Shown here in pieces: positions 1 through 9,897 of a stretch of 12,492 nt of DNA. A program made the position numbers and the translations under genes. The stretch's first letter is position 1; every line of letters starts with the position of its first letter. The stretch is from Microcella sp. (lineage in GTDB: Bacteria; Actinomycetota; Actinomycetes; Actinomycetales; Microbacteriaceae), in assembly GCA_020216895.1 (NCBI GenBank), contig JAIWOM010000021.1, forward strand, positions 1 through 12,492, read 5' to 3'. The notes under the pieces were generated by a model. It made no database searches, was not told where the DNA came from, and saw nothing but the letters and a program-made list of their open reading frames with translations.

Positions 1-872
1 CGCGCCTGCTGCACGCGCGCGAGCTCGTCGCCGACGTCGGGCACGACGCGCTTGGCGGCGTCGGTGGGGGTCGAGGCGCGCAGGTCGGCGACCTCGTCGA
101 GCAGGGGCCGGTCGTTCTCGTGGCCGATCGCGCTCACGAGCGGGGTCTCGCAGGCCGCGGCCGCGCGCACGAGGCTCTCGTCGCTGAACGGCAGCAGGTT
201 CTGGAAGTCGCCGCCGCCCCGGGCGACGATGATGACGTCGACCTCGGGGTCCGCATCCAGCTGCCGGATCGCCGCCGTGACCTCGCTGACCGCGCGCTCG
301 CCCTGCACGGCCGCGTGCACGACCCGGAAGCGCACCGAGGGCCACCGCAGCTGGGCGTTGCGGATGACGTCTTTCTCGGCGTCGCTGTCTTTGCCGGTCA
401 CGAGCCCGATGCACTGCGGCAGGAAGGGCAGCGGCTTCTTGCGTTCGGGCGCGAAGAGGCCCTCGGCGGCGAGGGCGGCGCGCAGGCGCTCGAGCCGCTC
501 GAGCAGGTCGCCGAGGCCGACGCGGCGCATCTGCGACACCTGCATGCTGAGCGTGCCGCCCTTGACCCACCAGTTGGCCTTCACGAGCGCGGTGACCCGG
601 TCGCCCTGGCCGAGCCCCTCGGGCAGCGAGGCGCGCACCGACGACCAGATGACGAACGACACCGTGGCGTCCTGCGCGACGTCTTTGAGCTTGCCGTAGA
701 CGTTGCCGCCCGAGATTCCCCACTGGGCGATCTCGCCCTCGACCCAGACCTGGCCGAGGCGGTCGATGTACTCCTTGAGCTTCGCCGACAGCTGGGCGAC
801 CGGCCACGGGGCGTCGGGGCTTGAGGGCGCGGGGCCAGAGCCGGTCAGCGAGGCAGCGGGCGCATCCGTCAC
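1..872 (-). CDS. xseA: Exodeoxyribonuclease VII large subunit (5' part; runs off the left edge)
   Basis: This is the catalytic large subunit of exonuclease VII. With several copies of the small XseB subunit it degrades single-stranded DNA in both directions to oligonucleotides, in the cytoplasm. The visible 290 residues begin at a GTG (VTDAPAAS). After a Pro-rich tail of about 22 residues comes the OB-fold domain (about 23-118: VWVEGEIAQWGISGGNVYGK, then a VSFVIW strand). The nuclease domain follows, with IGLVTGKDSDAEKDV (about 155-169), the RGGG motif at 218-221 followed by PFSDE, and GHEND at 250-254 followed by ADLRASTPTDAA. These match the conserved core of known XseA proteins. The C-terminal coiled-coil half and any xseB gene lie outside the window. 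The start is supported by a strong Shine-Dalgarno sequence, AAGGAGG, on the minus strand, 7 nt before the GTG. The gene is divergent from the ABC exporter. Composition is typical of the host. Confidence 0.96.
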   Translation of the reverse strand, partial: MTDAPAASLTGSGPAPSSPDAPWPVAQLSAKLKEYIDRLGQVWVEGEIAQWGISGGNVYGKLKDVAQDATVSFVIWSSVRASLPEGLGQGDRVTALVKANWWVKGGTLSMQVSQMRRVGLGDLLERLERLRAALAAEGLFAPERKKPLPFLPQCIGLVTGKDSDAEKDVIRNAQLRWPSVRFRVVHAAVQGERAVSEVTAAIRQLDADPEVDVIIVARGGGDFQNLLPFSDESLVRAAAACETPLVSAIGHENDRPLLDEVADLRASTPTDAAKRVVPDVGDELARVQQA

Positions 873-876
873 GGTG
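861..876. repeat. Left copy of a 16-bp perfect direct repeat (over the xseA start)
   Basis: CGCATCCGTCACGGTG occurs here and again, in the same orientation, at 10584-10599. This copy contains the xseA GTG start (read on the minus strand GTG ACG GAT GCG, residues VTDA). The flanking bases differ immediately on both sides. The two copies bracket the ABC exporter, the RHS toxin and the immunity gene. The words inside it (GGATGC, GTGAC) are common in this kind of genome, so a chance match is possible. Confidence 0.6.
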
Positions 877-957
877 TGCCCTCCTTGCGTCGCGTGGTGT
901 GCTTCGCCAGGGTAGTCGAGAGCGCCGACCCCGCGGCCTCGTTCGGCAAGGAGCCGC
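873..957. promoter_or_regulatory. Divergent promoter region between xseA and the ABC exporter
   Basis: These 85 bases separate two divergent starts, so both promoters should lie here or overlap the gene ends. On the minus strand TACCCT (914 down to 909) fits the actinobacterial -10 pattern TAnnnT and would leave a leader of about 30 nt before the xseA start. No convincing -35 hexamer is spaced to match it. The xseA Shine-Dalgarno sequence (AAGGAGG, minus strand) is at about 880-886. On the plus strand AAGGAG at 948-953 precedes the ABC ATPase ATG by 4 nt. No clear plus-strand -10 box was picked out. Confidence 0.35.
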
Positions 958-1899
958 ATGCGCACCCCCACCCCGCTCACCGTCGAGTCGCTGACGAAGG
1001 TCTACGGCGAGGTCACGGCCCTGCGCGACGTCTCCTTCACCGCGCAGCCCGGCCGCGTCACGGGCTTCCTGGGCCCGAACGGTGCGGGCAAGACCTCGAC
1101 CCTGCGCATCCTGCTCGGCCTCAACCGCCCGACGGCGGGGCGTGCGCTCATCGACGGCCAGCGCTACCGCGACCTCGAGGCGCCACTGCGCCGCGTGGGC
1201 GGATCGCTGTCGAGCGACGTCTTCCACCCCGGCCGCAGCGGCCGCGACCACCTGCTGACCCTCGCCCTCGCCGGCGGCATCGACCGCGCCCGCGTCGACA
1301 CCGTGCTCACCCAGGTCGGCATGGCCGAGGCCGGTCGGCGTCGCGTCGGTGGCTACTCGCTCGGCATGCGGCAGCGGCTCGGCCTCGCCGCGGCACTTCT
1401 CGGCGACCCCGACGCGCTCGTGCTCGACGAGCCCATCAACGGCCTCGACCCCGACGGCATCCGCTGGATGCGCGGCCTGCTGCGCCACCTCGCCGACGAG
1501 GGTCGCACCGTGCTGCTCTCGAGCCACGTGCTGAGCGAGGTGCAGCAGACGGTGGACGATGTCGTGGTCATCCGTCACGGTCGCATCGCCTTCGACGGCC
1601 CGCTCGAGGCCCTCGAGGCAGGGAGCGCGCGGGTGCGTGTCGACGCCGCCGATCGTGATGCTCTCGCGGATGCCCTCCGCCGCGCCGGCGCGACCGTCGA
1701 GCCCGGCCCCGCGGGCCTGTCGGTGCTCGGCCTCGATGTCGCCCGTACGGGCGAGGTCGCCCTGGCCGCGGGCCTCGCGCTCACGCACCTCAGCGACGAG
1801 ATCGACGGGCTCGAGTCGGTGTTCCTCGCGCTCACGGCGGACGAAGAGGCGAGCGCCGCCCCGCCGGCGTCGGCCCCGAGCGAGGGGAGCGCCGCATGA
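958..1899 (+). CDS. ABC transporter ATP-binding protein (ABC-2 type exporter)
   Basis: Cytoplasmic ATPase subunit of an ABC exporter, 313 residues. Visible motifs in order: Walker A GPNGAGKT (39-46), signature YSLGMRQR (133-140), Walker B ALVLDEP with the catalytic Glu at 158, D-loop NGLDPDG, and the H-loop SSH with His190. The C-terminal extension of about 90 residues (220-313) is like the accessory domain of the BcrA/NatA/DrrA-type subfamily. At the Q-loop position (about 81-99, SLSSDVFHPGRSGRDHL) no Gln is seen. Related actinobacterial exporters carry a similar HPGRSxRxHL stretch. The ATG at 958 has AAGGAG 4 nt upstream. The stop overlaps the start of the permease gene (ATGA at 1896-1899), so the two are co-transcribed and probably translationally coupled. 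The substrate cannot be told; relatives export antibiotics, lipids or sodium. GC is as high as in the housekeeping genes. Confidence 0.93.
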   Translation: MRTPTPLTVESLTKVYGEVTALRDVSFTAQPGRVTGFLGPNGAGKTSTLRILLGLNRPTAGRALIDGQRYRDLEAPLRRVGGSLSSDVFHPGRSGRDHLLTLALAGGIDRARVDTVLTQVGMAEAGRRRVGGYSLGMRQRLGLAAALLGDPDALVLDEPINGLDPDGIRWMRGLLRHLADEGRTVLLSSHVLSEVQQTVDDVVVIRHGRIAFDGPLEALEAGSARVRVDAADRDALADALRRAGATVEPGPAGLSVLGLDVARTGEVALAAGLALTHLSDEIDGLESVFLALTADEEASAAPPASAPSEGSAA

Positions 1900-2756
1900 G
1901 CACCCTCACCGCCCTCGGCCGCGCAACGGCCGCCGAGTTCGCCAAGGTCTTCTCGCTGAAGTCGTGGTGGCTGCTGGGCCTGATCATGGTCGTCTACGTC
2001 GGCTTCACGGCCGGCGGCATCGCGTTCTTCCTCAGCGACGCGGGAGCCCTGCTCTCGGGTGCGCCCGCCGGAACACCCGCCCCCGAGCTCGACCCGGTCG
2101 TCATCGCCAACCTCGTCTACAGCAGCGTCACCGCGGTGGGCCTCGTGATCCCGCTGCTGTTCGGCGCCCTGATCGTCACGACCGAGTACCGGCACGGCAC
2201 CCTCACCCCGACGACGCTCGCGCAGCCGCGCCGCGGCATCGTGCTGACCGCGAAGGCGATCGTCGCGGCGCTCATGGGTGCGCTGTACGGCGTGCTCGGC
2301 CTGCTCTGCTCGGTCGGCCTCGGCGCTCCGGTGCTCGCGGCCCTCGGGGAGGACACCGCCCTGGGTGAGCCCGAAGTCATCGGGGTGCTGCTGCGCACCC
2401 TCGTCGCCACCGCCCTCTGGTCGCTGCTCGGCCTCGGCCTCGGCGCGCTGCTCACGAGCCAGATCGCGGCGATCGTCATCGTGCTGGCCTTCACCCAGTT
2501 CGTCGAGCCGATCCTGCGGCTCGTCGCCGGCGTGTGGGAGTGGTCGGCGCAGCTCGGCCGCTTCCTGCCGGGGTCGGCGACCGACGCTCTCGTCGGGGCG
2601 GGCATCCTGAGCTCACTGAACGCGCTCGATCCCACGGTTCCGGTGGCGGCGGTGGATGCTCTCACCTGGTGGCAGGGAGGCCTCGTGCTCGGCGGCCTCG
2701 CCGCGGTGCTGCTCGTAGCCGCAGCCCTGACGACTGGCCGCCGCGACGTGGAGTAG
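1896..2756 (+). CDS. ABC-2 type exporter permease
   Basis: Integral membrane partner of the preceding ATPase, 286 residues. About six hydrophobic segments are visible: about 25-46, 69-93, 116-143, 162-183, 185-208 and 262-280. The motif TTEYRHGTL after the second segment (95-103) is characteristic of ABC-2 permeases of this actinobacterial type; such cytoplasmic loops couple to the ATPase. The protein probably works as a homodimer with two ATPase subunits. The ATG lies inside the 4-bp overlap with the ATPase stop, which fixes the start and suggests coupled translation. The gene ends at TAG 2754-2756, inside a short tandem duplication. The substrate is unknown. Nothing ties this exporter to the RHS protein, which has its own Sec-type signal peptide; the base composition also differs, so the two need not work together. 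Confidence 0.9.
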   Translation: MSTLTALGRATAAEFAKVFSLKSWWLLGLIMVVYVGFTAGGIAFFLSDAGALLSGAPAGTPAPELDPVVIANLVYSSVTAVGLVIPLLFGALIVTTEYRHGTLTPTTLAQPRRGIVLTAKAIVAALMGALYGVLGLLCSVGLGAPVLAALGEDTALGEPEVIGVLLRTLVATALWSLLGLGLGALLTSQIAAIVIVLAFTQFVEPILRLVAGVWEWSAQLGRFLPGSATDALVGAGILSSLNALDPTVPVAAVDALTWWQGGLVLGGLAAVLLVAAALTTGRRDVE

Positions 2757-2766
2757 CGACGTGGAG
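2743..2766. repeat. Short tandem duplication across the permease stop codon
   Basis: GCGACGTGGAG occurs at 2743-2753 and again at 2756-2766, a 13-bp period with TA between. The first copy encodes the last residues of the permease (RRDVE). The second starts with the last base of its TAG stop. It looks like a slippage duplication at the gene end, near where composition begins to change towards the RHS gene. Confidence 0.7.
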
Positions 2767-2892
2767 CTGTCCTGATGGCAGTGTCCCCCAAAATGCCCAC
2801 ATGGAGGATCGCTCACTCCGGCATACCTTGAGCAGTGATGCACCCTCACCTCCCTGAGGTTGCGCGCCACCCCCTTTGCGCTGGAGTTTGTG
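2757..2892 (+). promoter_or_regulatory. Upstream region and possible promoter of the RHS gene
   Basis: This gap lies between the permease stop and the favoured RHS start at 2893. TACCTT at 2824-2829 fits the TAnnnT form of an actinobacterial -10 box, but no good -35 element is seen about 17 bases upstream. A weak hairpin, ACCTC-CCT-GAGGT, lies at 2848-2860. GGAG at 2883-2886, 6 nt before the ATG at 2893, is the most plausible ribosome binding site for the RHS gene. No strong terminator for the exporter operon is visible, so read-through into the RHS gene cannot be excluded. Confidence 0.3.
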
Positions 2893-5800
2893 ATGGTTGC
2901 ATGGTCGTCGACGGTTCGTGCTCTCGGACTGGTCACCGGGTTCTCTCTCGTTGTCACCTTGGCCGTGATGCCGGGCACGGAGGACGTCGCGGTGGCCTCG
3001 CCGGCGACGGTTGCGGAGTTGGACCTTGACGTCGCTCTGTCGGCGTTGGAGTCCACTCCGGCCGAAGAGGTGACCCCGACCATTCCCGAGGGTGACTTCA
3101 GCCTCGATCGGGCACCCGAGGCGTTGGAAGTGCCACGTCGGGCGTTCAACAGTCCAATGCTTGTGGATCTTGACAAGATCGATCTCGAAAGTCTTGAGGT
3201 GGTCAGACGCGATCAGTTCACGACCACCTACGGCGGCCCTCGCGGCACCTCGATCGTGTCGATCGGTGAGGTGCCGCAGAACGTTGAGGTTGACGGCGAG
3301 TGGGTGCCGATCGACGAGACGCTTCAGAAGACCACTTCGGGGTGGGAGGCGGAGCTGCATCCGCTGACGCCGGAGGTGGCGTCGTTCTCCAACGGCCAAG
3401 TGCTCTCAGTGTCTGACGGCGAGTTCGCGGTGTCGTGGCGGCTGATCGGGGCGGCAACCAAGAAGGGCGCAGTCGGCGTATCGGCCGATGGTGAGCAAGG
3501 TCCGGTGCGCTTCCAGGATGTGTTGGACGGGGTCGACCTCGTATACGACATTGAGCCGACGGCGGTGAAGGAAGTCATGGTCGTGCAGGAGCCTCCGGCG
3601 GATGCTCCTGCTTATGAGTGGTTGTTGACTGCTCCGGGGCTCACGGTCGAAGATGACGGCGCTGGCGGGTTTTTGCTGCGTGATGACGCGGGCGAGGTGC
3701 GGTTCTCGATTCCAACACCGGTGATGTGGGATTCGGCCGGCATCAACGGGGTGCGAGAGCCCGCGATGGCCGTCGTGGACGCCACTGTTGAGCGGTTGGG
3801 GGATGACTGGCTGTTCACGCTTGAACCGGATCACGCATGGTTGACCGATCCCGACCGGGTATATCCGGTGAACGTTGACCCGACGACGTCGTGGGGGCCC
3901 AGCAACCGTCGCTCGTACAAGTCTGATGGAGTCGTGCAGTCTGGTGCGACGTGGTTCGGCAACCCGTGGCAAGCGAATCAGGCTCTGTACTGGCGGGGGT
4001 GGGCCCAGTATCCGCTAAGCAACATTGCGGGCAAGTATGTCGTCGACACGGCCTTAAGCCTGAACTACACCACTGGTACGACGACGTGCCAGGTTGGCTA
4101 TCTCGGTTCTGGCTCCTCCAACCCGACGAGTGTTTCCAGCTACGGGTCGAACATCTCGTCATTCACACTGTGTGGGGGAACTGCCTCGGCCAGTGGCAGC
4201 AAGACCGACAGTCTTGACTCCACGATCGCCGCTTGGGTGCGCAACGGTACCTATACTCGCTGGCTTGGTTTCCGAAGCAGCGCCGAGGCGAACACGGGGT
4301 ACAGCTACAAGGGTGCTGACACCTCCCTGGTGGTCATCTACGCGAACTACCCCACGGTCACCGGTGTCACCTCACCTACTCCTACCGGCGGTGTGGTTGC
4401 TCCTCGAGCTCCGGAAATGAATGCCACCGGCAGCACGAACAGCGGTACGCCGTTGCAGTACCGCTACCAGTTCGAGAAGACCGGAGGGGTCGGAAACGGC
4501 GCCGGTGCGGGAACGTTCGCCACGATTGATTACGACACGGGATGGGTGAACTCTGGGGTCTTCCAGATTCCCTCGAACGCGTTGGAGTCTGCCACCGCAT
4601 ACCGATACCGGGTCATGGTGAAGGACGGCAACGACGGCCACCTGGGCAATAACACCCAAAGCGACCCGATGACAAACACAGCGTGGCATTTCGTGACGCA
4701 GGCCACGCCGGAGATCTCTCAGTCGACTGCCTTGCCGGCTGACGAGACCGTCGTGACCTCGACCAGCCCGCAGTTCCAAGTCGACTACGTTCCGGACCCG
4801 GACAGTGCCACGCCGGTGAAGTATCGGTTCGTGGTCGCTACCGGTGCGGACGGGCGTTTGGGCACAGTAGTGAACTCGGGCTGGCTGGATGCCCCGAACA
4901 CGACGCCCGGCAGTCCGGTCACGTGGACCCCACCGGCCGGGTCATTGCAAGACGGTGTCACCTACACCTGGCGAGTGTGGGCATCCGACGGTGTCGATGA
5001 GGCCGAGCAGCCGTGGGTGGGACGCTTCACCGTCAACATGCGACTTGGCACCACAGGGCCGTCGCCGTTCGACACGGCCGGACCGGCGACGGTGAACTTG
5101 GCGAACGGAAACCTCGCATTGTCGTTCTCCTCGCCAACGGTCGCGTCGGTGGGTGGGCCGATGGGGTTGGCGTTCAGCTACAACTCTCAGGCCGACCCGA
5201 CCGCGAACCGTGGCCTGATCGGCTCGTACTACAACGCGCTCAACCAAGGGCAGACCTCGACAACCACGTTCTCGATCGGCTCAAGAACTCCGATCTTGAC
5301 GCGGACAGACCCGGTTGTGGACTTCTCCGCGCTGGACGAGCTCGCTCCCGGCCTGCCCGAGGACTACTGGCTGGCCCGATGGGAAGGCTTTGTTACCGTC
5401 CCCACCACTGGCCAGTACACATTCGGTGCCTTCCGAGATGACGGCGTCCGTATCTGGGTTGACTCGAATGCGACCACACCGAATGTGTTGGATCAGTGGA
5501 ACGCCGCCCCTGCCACTGAGCAGTTCGGCACGCCCGTCACCTTGCAGCAAGGCACGGCGACGCAGATCAAGATTGAGTACTACGAGAAGACGGGTCCTGC
5601 TGTTCTGCAACTTCGCGTGAAGGGGCCGGGCCTCCCCGCTGGTGGTGTTCCGGTGCCGGCGGACTGGTTCACCAAACGCATTCAGTATCTGCCCGGGGGG
5701 TGGTCGAACTCGGGCCCGATTGCGGGCGCTGGCGGCTCCTACGTCTCGGCACTGAAGACTTCTTCGACCGTCACCCTGACTGATGTCACCGGTGGCGTGC

Positions 5801-8800
5801 ACACGTACACGCGAAAGTCCGACGGAGGCTTCCAGGCACCGGCAGGTCAGTACGGTGTGGTGGCTTTGGATGCGGCTGGTCTCATCACCCTGACCGAGGG
5901 CGGCACCGTCTATCAGTTCGATGCCTCGGGGAAGGTGACGTCGGTGACGACGGTCGCGGATGCGAAAAAGCCGGCTACCGCATCCATCACCTATCGGGCT
6001 AACGGGGTTCCCAGTGTGATCAGCGACCCGGTCGCCGGTGGAACGAACCGTGCGGTGCGATTCGTGTATCAAGGGGACGTCATCTCCGACATTCCAGGGC
6101 TCGGTGCGGCTGACGCGGGCACCGGAAACTCTGCCTGTGAAGACCCTGACGCTGCTGGGCTGGCTGCGCCGCCTGACGGGTTCTTGTGTCGGATCGTGTA
6201 CCCGGACCATGTGATCGGTGGCGTGGATGTGGGCAATGGCCAGTTGGTCGACAACTCGACCCAGTTGTTCTACAACGAACACGGTCAGCTCGCAGAGATC
6301 CGCGACCCGGGAGGAGAGCGGGTTCGGTTCGGATACACCGATGGGCGCTTGACGACCATCATTGATCCGCTGGTGAACGACTGGATTGCCGCCGATCCCG
6401 CCACGCGGACGGCCCTTGAGAACATCGTTTCGACAACGATCGAGTACCAGAACACCAAGGTCGCGTCGGTGACCCTGCCTGCACCAGACGGAGCCACCGC
6501 CAGTCTTCGCCCGCAGACGACCTACACCTACACCGAAGGCGGGACCTCGGTGAATGTGGCAGGGCTTGACTTGAGCTCTCGTCCGCTGGGAACGAGTGCG
6601 CGTGAAGTCACCTATGACTCCGGGTGGCGAGCGACATCAGCGAAGTCGGCCTTGGGTTTGACGTCATCCCAAACGTGGAGTGGCGAGGACCAGCTGCTAT
6701 CCAGCACCGACGCCGCTGGTCGGATGTCGACCACCATCTACGACTCCTACACCGACCTGCCAACCGACTCGTACGGTCCGGCACCGGTGGGGTGCTTCAC
6801 CTCGCAACGCACGCCGACCTCGGCTGCAGGGTGTGCGACGATGCCGCACTCGACGACCTCTTACGACGAAGGCCTGCAGGGTCTGCAGGTGACGTACTTC
6901 GCCACCAACTCCTTCTCGGGCAGACCCTTCGACTTCGGCCTCGGCCTCTCTGGCGGCACCGGCAACCTGGCATCCCGCGACTGGGGTGCTGGTTCACCGG
7001 TGACGGGCTTGTCGGCGGACAACTTCTCCTTGCGCATGCACGGGGTGGTGACATTCCCCAGCGCCGGTAATTGGCAGTTCCGCACCACCATGGACGGCGG
7101 CGGCCGCCTCTATCTTGATGACAACCTGATCATCAACGACTTCCCCGTTGACGCGATCGCGTCAACAGTCAACAGTCAGATACTCACGGGCATCACCGCG
7201 AATGAGCAACGGCGCATCCGGTTGGATTTCTACGAGCGCACCGGGGATGCAGAGCTTACGTTGCAGTGGAAGAAAGAGACCGAGTCAACTTGGGTGAACG
7301 TTCCCGACTCGGCACTGCGACCCGACTTCGGCCTGGTGACCTCCACCCTCACGCGAGACCAAGTGCTGCCCGGAAGCGCCATCGACCCGACAGCGGTCAC
7401 CAACCTCGCAACATCAACGTCTTACGGCAGCCGTCCCTGGCTGGGGGCGCCGACCGCGACCACGGTTGACCCGGGCGGGTTGGCGCTCACCACGACGACG
7501 GGTTATGAGGCGCCCACGACAGCGGCGAACTCGTGGTTGCGGCGTCTCACGCGTGACCTCCCGGCAGGGACCGCGTCGCGCACCACCTCGGTCTACTACA
7601 ACGACATCGAACAGGCAGGGGCAAACGACTGCGGCCTGCCCGCCACTACGCCGCAGTTCGGCATGCTGAAGCAGATCACCGGACCCACGCCTGCCGCTGG
7701 GTCAGCCGTGACGACCCGGTTCATCTACGACAAGGTGGGTCGCGTCGTCGGTAGCAAGACGGGGTCTGATCCGTGGTCGTGCGTGACGTTCGATGTGCGC
7801 GGACGCACGGTCACAAGCACGGTCGGTGTTGGCTCGCCGAACGTGCGGACGGTGACGAACAACTACGCCGTCGCCGGTGACCCTTTGGTGTCGTCCGTGA
7901 CAGATTCGGCGGGAACGATCACGGTCAGGGTTGACCTGTTGGGTCGCACTGTGGCTTACACCGACGTGTGGGGAGTGGTGACGACTCCGACGTTCGAAGC
8001 TCAGACAGGTCGCGTGCTCGCAACGACGATCACGCCCACCTCCGGGGCGGCGATCGTCTACAACTACGAGTACGACGTCGACGGCAAAGTGCTGACCGTC
8101 TCAACGCCTGCCCATTCGGGTCCGCTCGCGACGGCCGCCTACAACCCCACCACCGGTGAGCTGACGGGTGTGACCTACGGCAACGGGTCGTCGTTGACGG
8201 GCCTGCAACGCTCCCCGTCGGGGGCACCGCTGGCGATGGAGTGGGCATTCCCACAGGCAGCCGGTCAGCCGCAGGCGTCGGTGGTGGAGCAGGTTGAGCG
8301 CACCCGTGCCGGTCGCATCGTGGCGAACGCCCTCACCTCGGGTTCGCAAAGCTACAGCTCGTGGTATCGGTTCGATGCAGCATCCCGGATGACGCAGGCG
8401 ACCCTGTCGCTGAATGGCGCCGTTGATCATGTGCTCAACTACGGGTTCGGTGCGACGGGCACAGCCTGTGCCGGCTTTGCGGGTGCGGTGGCGAATGCGG
8501 GGGCGAACGGTAACCGCACCACGTTCAGTGATGCTCACACCACGGTGGTGGAGGGACTCTCCACCGTGTCGACCTCCTCGACGACCTACTGCTACGACGC
8601 GGCCGATCGGCTGTTGGGTTCGGTGGTGTCGGGAGTTCTGATTCCTGAGGCGAACCCGGTTGCTGATGGTCTGAGCCCTGCTGCGGGTGGCACGCCGGCC
8701 GAGGTGCAGTATGACGCTCGCGGCAACACCACGAAGTTGGCTGATCAGTCGTTGGTGTTTGACCTCAGCAACCGGCACGTGTCGACCACGGTCACCGCAG

Positions 8801-9894
8801 GCGGTGACACCACGAAGGTGTCGTATCTACGTGATGCGACGAACCGGATCGTGTCGCGCACGGTGACTGTCAACAATGTCGAGACGGAGACTACCCGCTA
8901 CGCGCACACGGCGACGGCTGATGTGTCGGGTTTGGTGGTGGATGCTGCGAGCGGGGCTGTTCGTGAATACACGGTGTCCCTTCCCGGTGGTGCTGCGGTG
9001 CGGTTCGTGCTCGGTTCGAACGCGCGGGAGCAGTGGACGTATCCGAACATGCTCGGCAGTGTCATTCTCGAGGCCGACGGCGATGGTGTGCGCAGCGCGA
9101 GCGTGGTTCGGTATGACCCGTGGGGGCAACCGATCGACCCTGACACGGGCCGTATCGGCACGGCGACGTCGGATGATGCGGTGATCGACAACGCTGAAGG
9201 AGATGCGGATTACGCGTTCGTCGGCGGACACCGAAAGCTCTATGAACACCAAGGCTCGGTGGCGGTCATTGAGATGGGTGCACGCGTCTATGTGCCGTCA
9301 CTCGGGCGCTTCTTGAGTGTGGATCCGGTCGAGGGCGGGGTGGATAACGCGTATGTGTATCCGCCGGATCCGGTGAACGAGCTCGACCTGACGGGGATGT
9401 GTAAGTCCTGGCCGTCGGCGAGGACCAACAATTGCAGCGGTCGCGGCGGCGGAAGTGGTAGCGCTTCTGGCTATGGAGCACCAAGTTGGCTCCGAGCCGA
9501 GTACGGCCGTTCGGCATCCGCCTCATACGCGCGCTATGCAGGGCAGGCCGCTTCGCCCCCTCGTGCAACCGTGCCGCAAAGCTCGATACCAGCCGGGACG
9601 GCTGGCGGCGCTAGCGCGGGCAAGAAGTTCCCTCCTAGTGTCAAGGCTGAAGTCTTGGGAGCCAACCCATCAACCTGTGTTTACTGTGGGATGACTACTG
9701 CGCGTCCTCAGGTTGACCATCGAATTCCCCGCGCTTTGGGAGGGAACTCTCTTGTGTCAAACGGCGTGACTTCGTGTGGTTGGTGCAACGGTTCGAAGGG
9801 GATTCGTGAGTTCCCGCTCAATCCGCCACCGGGATACATTGGGCCTTGGCCGCCATCCCACTGGGAGCACGGTGGCTGGGGATTGCCTGACTAG
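2860..9894 (+). CDS. Secreted RHS/YD-repeat polymorphic toxin with C-terminal HNH nuclease tip
   Basis: A giant exported toxin of the RHS family, probably displayed or released to deliver a nuclease into neighbouring cells. The longest frame starts at TTG 2860 (2344 residues). ATG 2893, with GGAG 6 nt upstream, fits better: it gives 2333 residues and begins with a signal peptide ([20 protein letters not shown], then a small-residue region ending near AVASPA). Numbering here is from 2893. About 60-330 is the RHS-associated N-terminal region ([24 protein letters not shown]). About 331-486 resembles DNRLRE. Two fibronectin-III-like modules lie at about 487-609 and 610-719. The RHS shell begins at about 725 ([15 protein letters not shown]). 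PA14-like domains lie at about 773-913 and 1327-1478. YD-type repeats fill the rest up to the RHS-associated core at about 2030-2169 ([35 protein letters not shown]), ending in NELDLTGM. The last 164 residues are an HNH tip. GC is about 60%, well below the flanking genes. WapA-like wall proteins are the nearest known analogues. Confidence 0.93.
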   Translation: MRATPFALEFVMVAWSSTVRALGLVTGFSLVVTLAVMPGTEDVAVASPATVAELDLDVALSALESTPAEEVTPTIPEGDFSLDRAPEALEVPRRAFNSPMLVDLDKIDLESLEVVRRDQFTTTYGGPRGTSIVSIGEVPQNVEVDGEWVPIDETLQKTTSGWEAELHPLTPEVASFSNGQVLSVSDGEFAVSWRLIGAATKKGAVGVSADGEQGPVRFQDVLDGVDLVYDIEPTAVKEVMVVQEPPADAPAYEWLLTAPGLTVEDDGAGGFLLRDDAGEVRFSIPTPVMWDSAGINGVREPAMAVVDATVERLGDDWLFTLEPDHAWLTDPDRVYPVNVDPTTSWGPSNRRSYKSDGVVQSGATWFGNPWQANQALYWRGWAQYPLSNIAGKYVVDTALSLNYTTGTTTCQVGYLGSGSSNPTSVSSYGSNISSFTLCGGTASASGSKTDSLDSTIAAWVRNGTYTRWLGFRSSAEANTGYSYKGADTSLVVIYANYPTVTGVTSPTPTGGVVAPRAPEMNATGSTNSGTPLQYRYQFEKTGGVGNGAGAGTFATIDYDTGWVNSGVFQIPSNALESATAYRYRVMVKDGNDGHLGNNTQSDPMTNTAWHFVTQATPEISQSTALPADETVVTSTSPQFQVDYVPDPDSATPVKYRFVVATGADGRLGTVVNSGWLDAPNTTPGSPVTWTPPAGSLQDGVTYTWRVWASDGVDEAEQPWVGRFTVNMRLGTTGPSPFDTAGPATVNLANGNLALSFSSPTVASVGGPMGLAFSYNSQADPTANRGLIGSYYNALNQGQTSTTTFSIGSRTPILTRTDPVVDFSALDELAPGLPEDYWLARWEGFVTVPTTGQYTFGAFRDDGVRIWVDSNATTPNVLDQWNAAPATEQFGTPVTLQQGTATQIKIEYYEKTGPAVLQLRVKGPGLPAGGVPVPADWFTKRIQYLPGGWSNSGPIAGAGGSYVSALKTSSTVTLTDVTGGVHTYTRKSDGGFQAPAGQYGVVALDAAGLITLTEGGTVYQFDASGKVTSVTTVADAKKPATASITYRANGVPSVISDPVAGGTNRAVRFVYQGDVISDIPGLGAADAGTGNSACEDPDAAGLAAPPDGFLCRIVYPDHVIGGVDVGNGQLVDNSTQLFYNEHGQLAEIRDPGGERVRFGYTDGRLTTIIDPLVNDWIAADPATRTALENIVSTTIEYQNTKVASVTLPAPDGATASLRPQTTYTYTEGGTSVNVAGLDLSSRPLGTSAREVTYDSGWRATSAKSALGLTSSQTWSGEDQLLSSTDAAGRMSTTIYDSYTDLPTDSYGPAPVGCFTSQRTPTSAAGCATMPHSTTSYDEGLQGLQVTYFATNSFSGRPFDFGLGLSGGTGNLASRDWGAGSPVTGLSADNFSLRMHGVVTFPSAGNWQFRTTMDGGGRLYLDDNLIINDFPVDAIASTVNSQILTGITANEQRRIRLDFYERTGDAELTLQWKKETESTWVNVPDSALRPDFGLVTSTLTRDQVLPGSAIDPTAVTNLATSTSYGSRPWLGAPTATTVDPGGLALTTTTGYEAPTTAANSWLRRLTRDLPAGTASRTTSVYYNDIEQAGANDCGLPATTPQFGMLKQITGPTPAAGSAVTTRFIYDKVGRVVGSKTGSDPWSCVTFDVRGRTVTSTVGVGSPNVRTVTNNYAVAGDPLVSSVTDSAGTITVRVDLLGRTVAYTDVWGVVTTPTFEAQTGRVLATTITPTSGAAIVYNYEYDVDGKVLTVSTPAHSGPLATAAYNPTTGELTGVTYGNGSSLTGLQRSPSGAPLAMEWAFPQAAGQPQASVVEQVERTRAGRIVANALTSGSQSYSSWYRFDAASRMTQATLSLNGAVDHVLNYGFGATGTACAGFAGAVANAGANGNRTTFSDAHTTVVEGLSTVSTSSTTYCYDAADRLLGSVVSGVLIPEANPVADGLSPAAGGTPAEVQYDARGNTTKLADQSLVFDLSNRHVSTTVTAGGDTTKVSYLRDATNRIVSRTVTVNNVETETTRYAHTATADVSGLVVDAASGAVREYTVSLPGGAAVRFVLGSNAREQWTYPNMLGSVILEADGDGVRSASVVRYDPWGQPIDPDTGRIGTATSDDAVIDNAEGDADYAFVGGHRKLYEHQGSVAVIEMGARVYVPSLGRFLSVDPVEGGVDNAYVYPPDPVNELDLTGMCKSWPSARTNNCSGRGGGSGSASGYGAPSWLRAEYGRSASASYARYAGQAASPPRATVPQSSIPAGTAGGASAGKKFPPSVKAEVLGANPSTCVYCGMTTARPQVDHRIPRALGGNSLVSNGVTSCGWCNGSKGIREFPLNPPPGYIGPWPPSHWEHGGWGLPD
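5209..5632 (+). other. First PA14-like domain inside the RHS protein
   Basis: Residues about 773-913 of the RHS protein (numbered from ATG 2893). It begins RGLIGSYYN and continues with [31 protein letters not shown] and [18 protein letters not shown], which is the PA14 beta-barrel pattern (GLxGxYY, ARWxGxxxxPxxGxYTF, DDGxRxWVD, ExxGxAxxxL). PA14 domains often bind carbohydrate. The placement right after the start of the RHS shell ([12 protein letters not shown]) suggests an insertion within the shell wall, perhaps for target or cell-wall binding. That role is inferred. Confidence 0.8.
6871..7326 (+). other. Second PA14-like domain inside the RHS protein
   Basis: Residues about 1327-1478 (numbered from ATG 2893). 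It begins [17 protein letters not shown] and shows [19 protein letters not shown], then [16 protein letters not shown], then [20 protein letters not shown]. The fold pattern is the same as in the first PA14 copy, but the two are diverged in sequence, so this is not a recent duplication. It lies between YD-repeat blocks of the shell. Confidence 0.75.
9400..9894 (+). other. Variable C-terminal toxin tip: HNH endonuclease domain
   Basis: This is the part of the RHS protein after the core-ending motif NELDLTGM (residues 2170-2333, numbered from ATG 2893). A Gly/Ser/Ala-rich linker (about 2180-2245) leads to a zinc-type HNH fold: CVYC (Cys2262, Cys2265), [12 protein letters not shown] (Asp2275, His2276), Asn2290, and CGWCN (Cys2295, Cys2298, Asn2299) followed by GSKG. 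This matches the C-x2-C...DHxxP...GG...N...C-x2-CN-x2-K layout of HNH nucleases. The four cysteines would hold a structural zinc, and His2276 would be the catalytic general base on DNA. A Pro/Trp-rich tail ends the protein. GC falls to about 53-57% across the nuclease, lower than the RHS shell, as expected for an exchangeable tip. DNA as the target is inferred from the family. Confidence 0.85.
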
Positions 9895-9897
9895 GAG

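Noticed and set aside
52..915. Long plus-strand open frames over the first 0.9 kb
   Set aside because: They lie antisense to xseA, which has clear family motifs and a strong ribosome site; the plus-strand translations are Arg/Ser-rich with no recognisable domain.
2770..2806. GGCAGTGTCCCCCAAAATGCCCAC as a possible insertion-sequence end
   Set aside because: No inverted partner was found near the other end of the block and no transposase gene is present.
2848..2860. Hairpin ACCTC-CCT-GAGGT before the RHS gene as a regulator or terminator
   Set aside because: A 5-bp stem with a 3-base loop is expected by chance, and it lacks a T-run.
5281..6282. A 333-residue minus-strand open frame inside the RHS gene
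   Set aside because: Antisense shadow: the plus strand here encodes a PA14 domain and YD repeats, and the minus translation is Arg/His-rich without motifs.
1896..9894. ABC exporter as a dedicated secretion system for the RHS toxin
   Set aside because: The toxin has its own Sec-type signal peptide, the exporter is of a small-molecule type, and base composition differs between the two.
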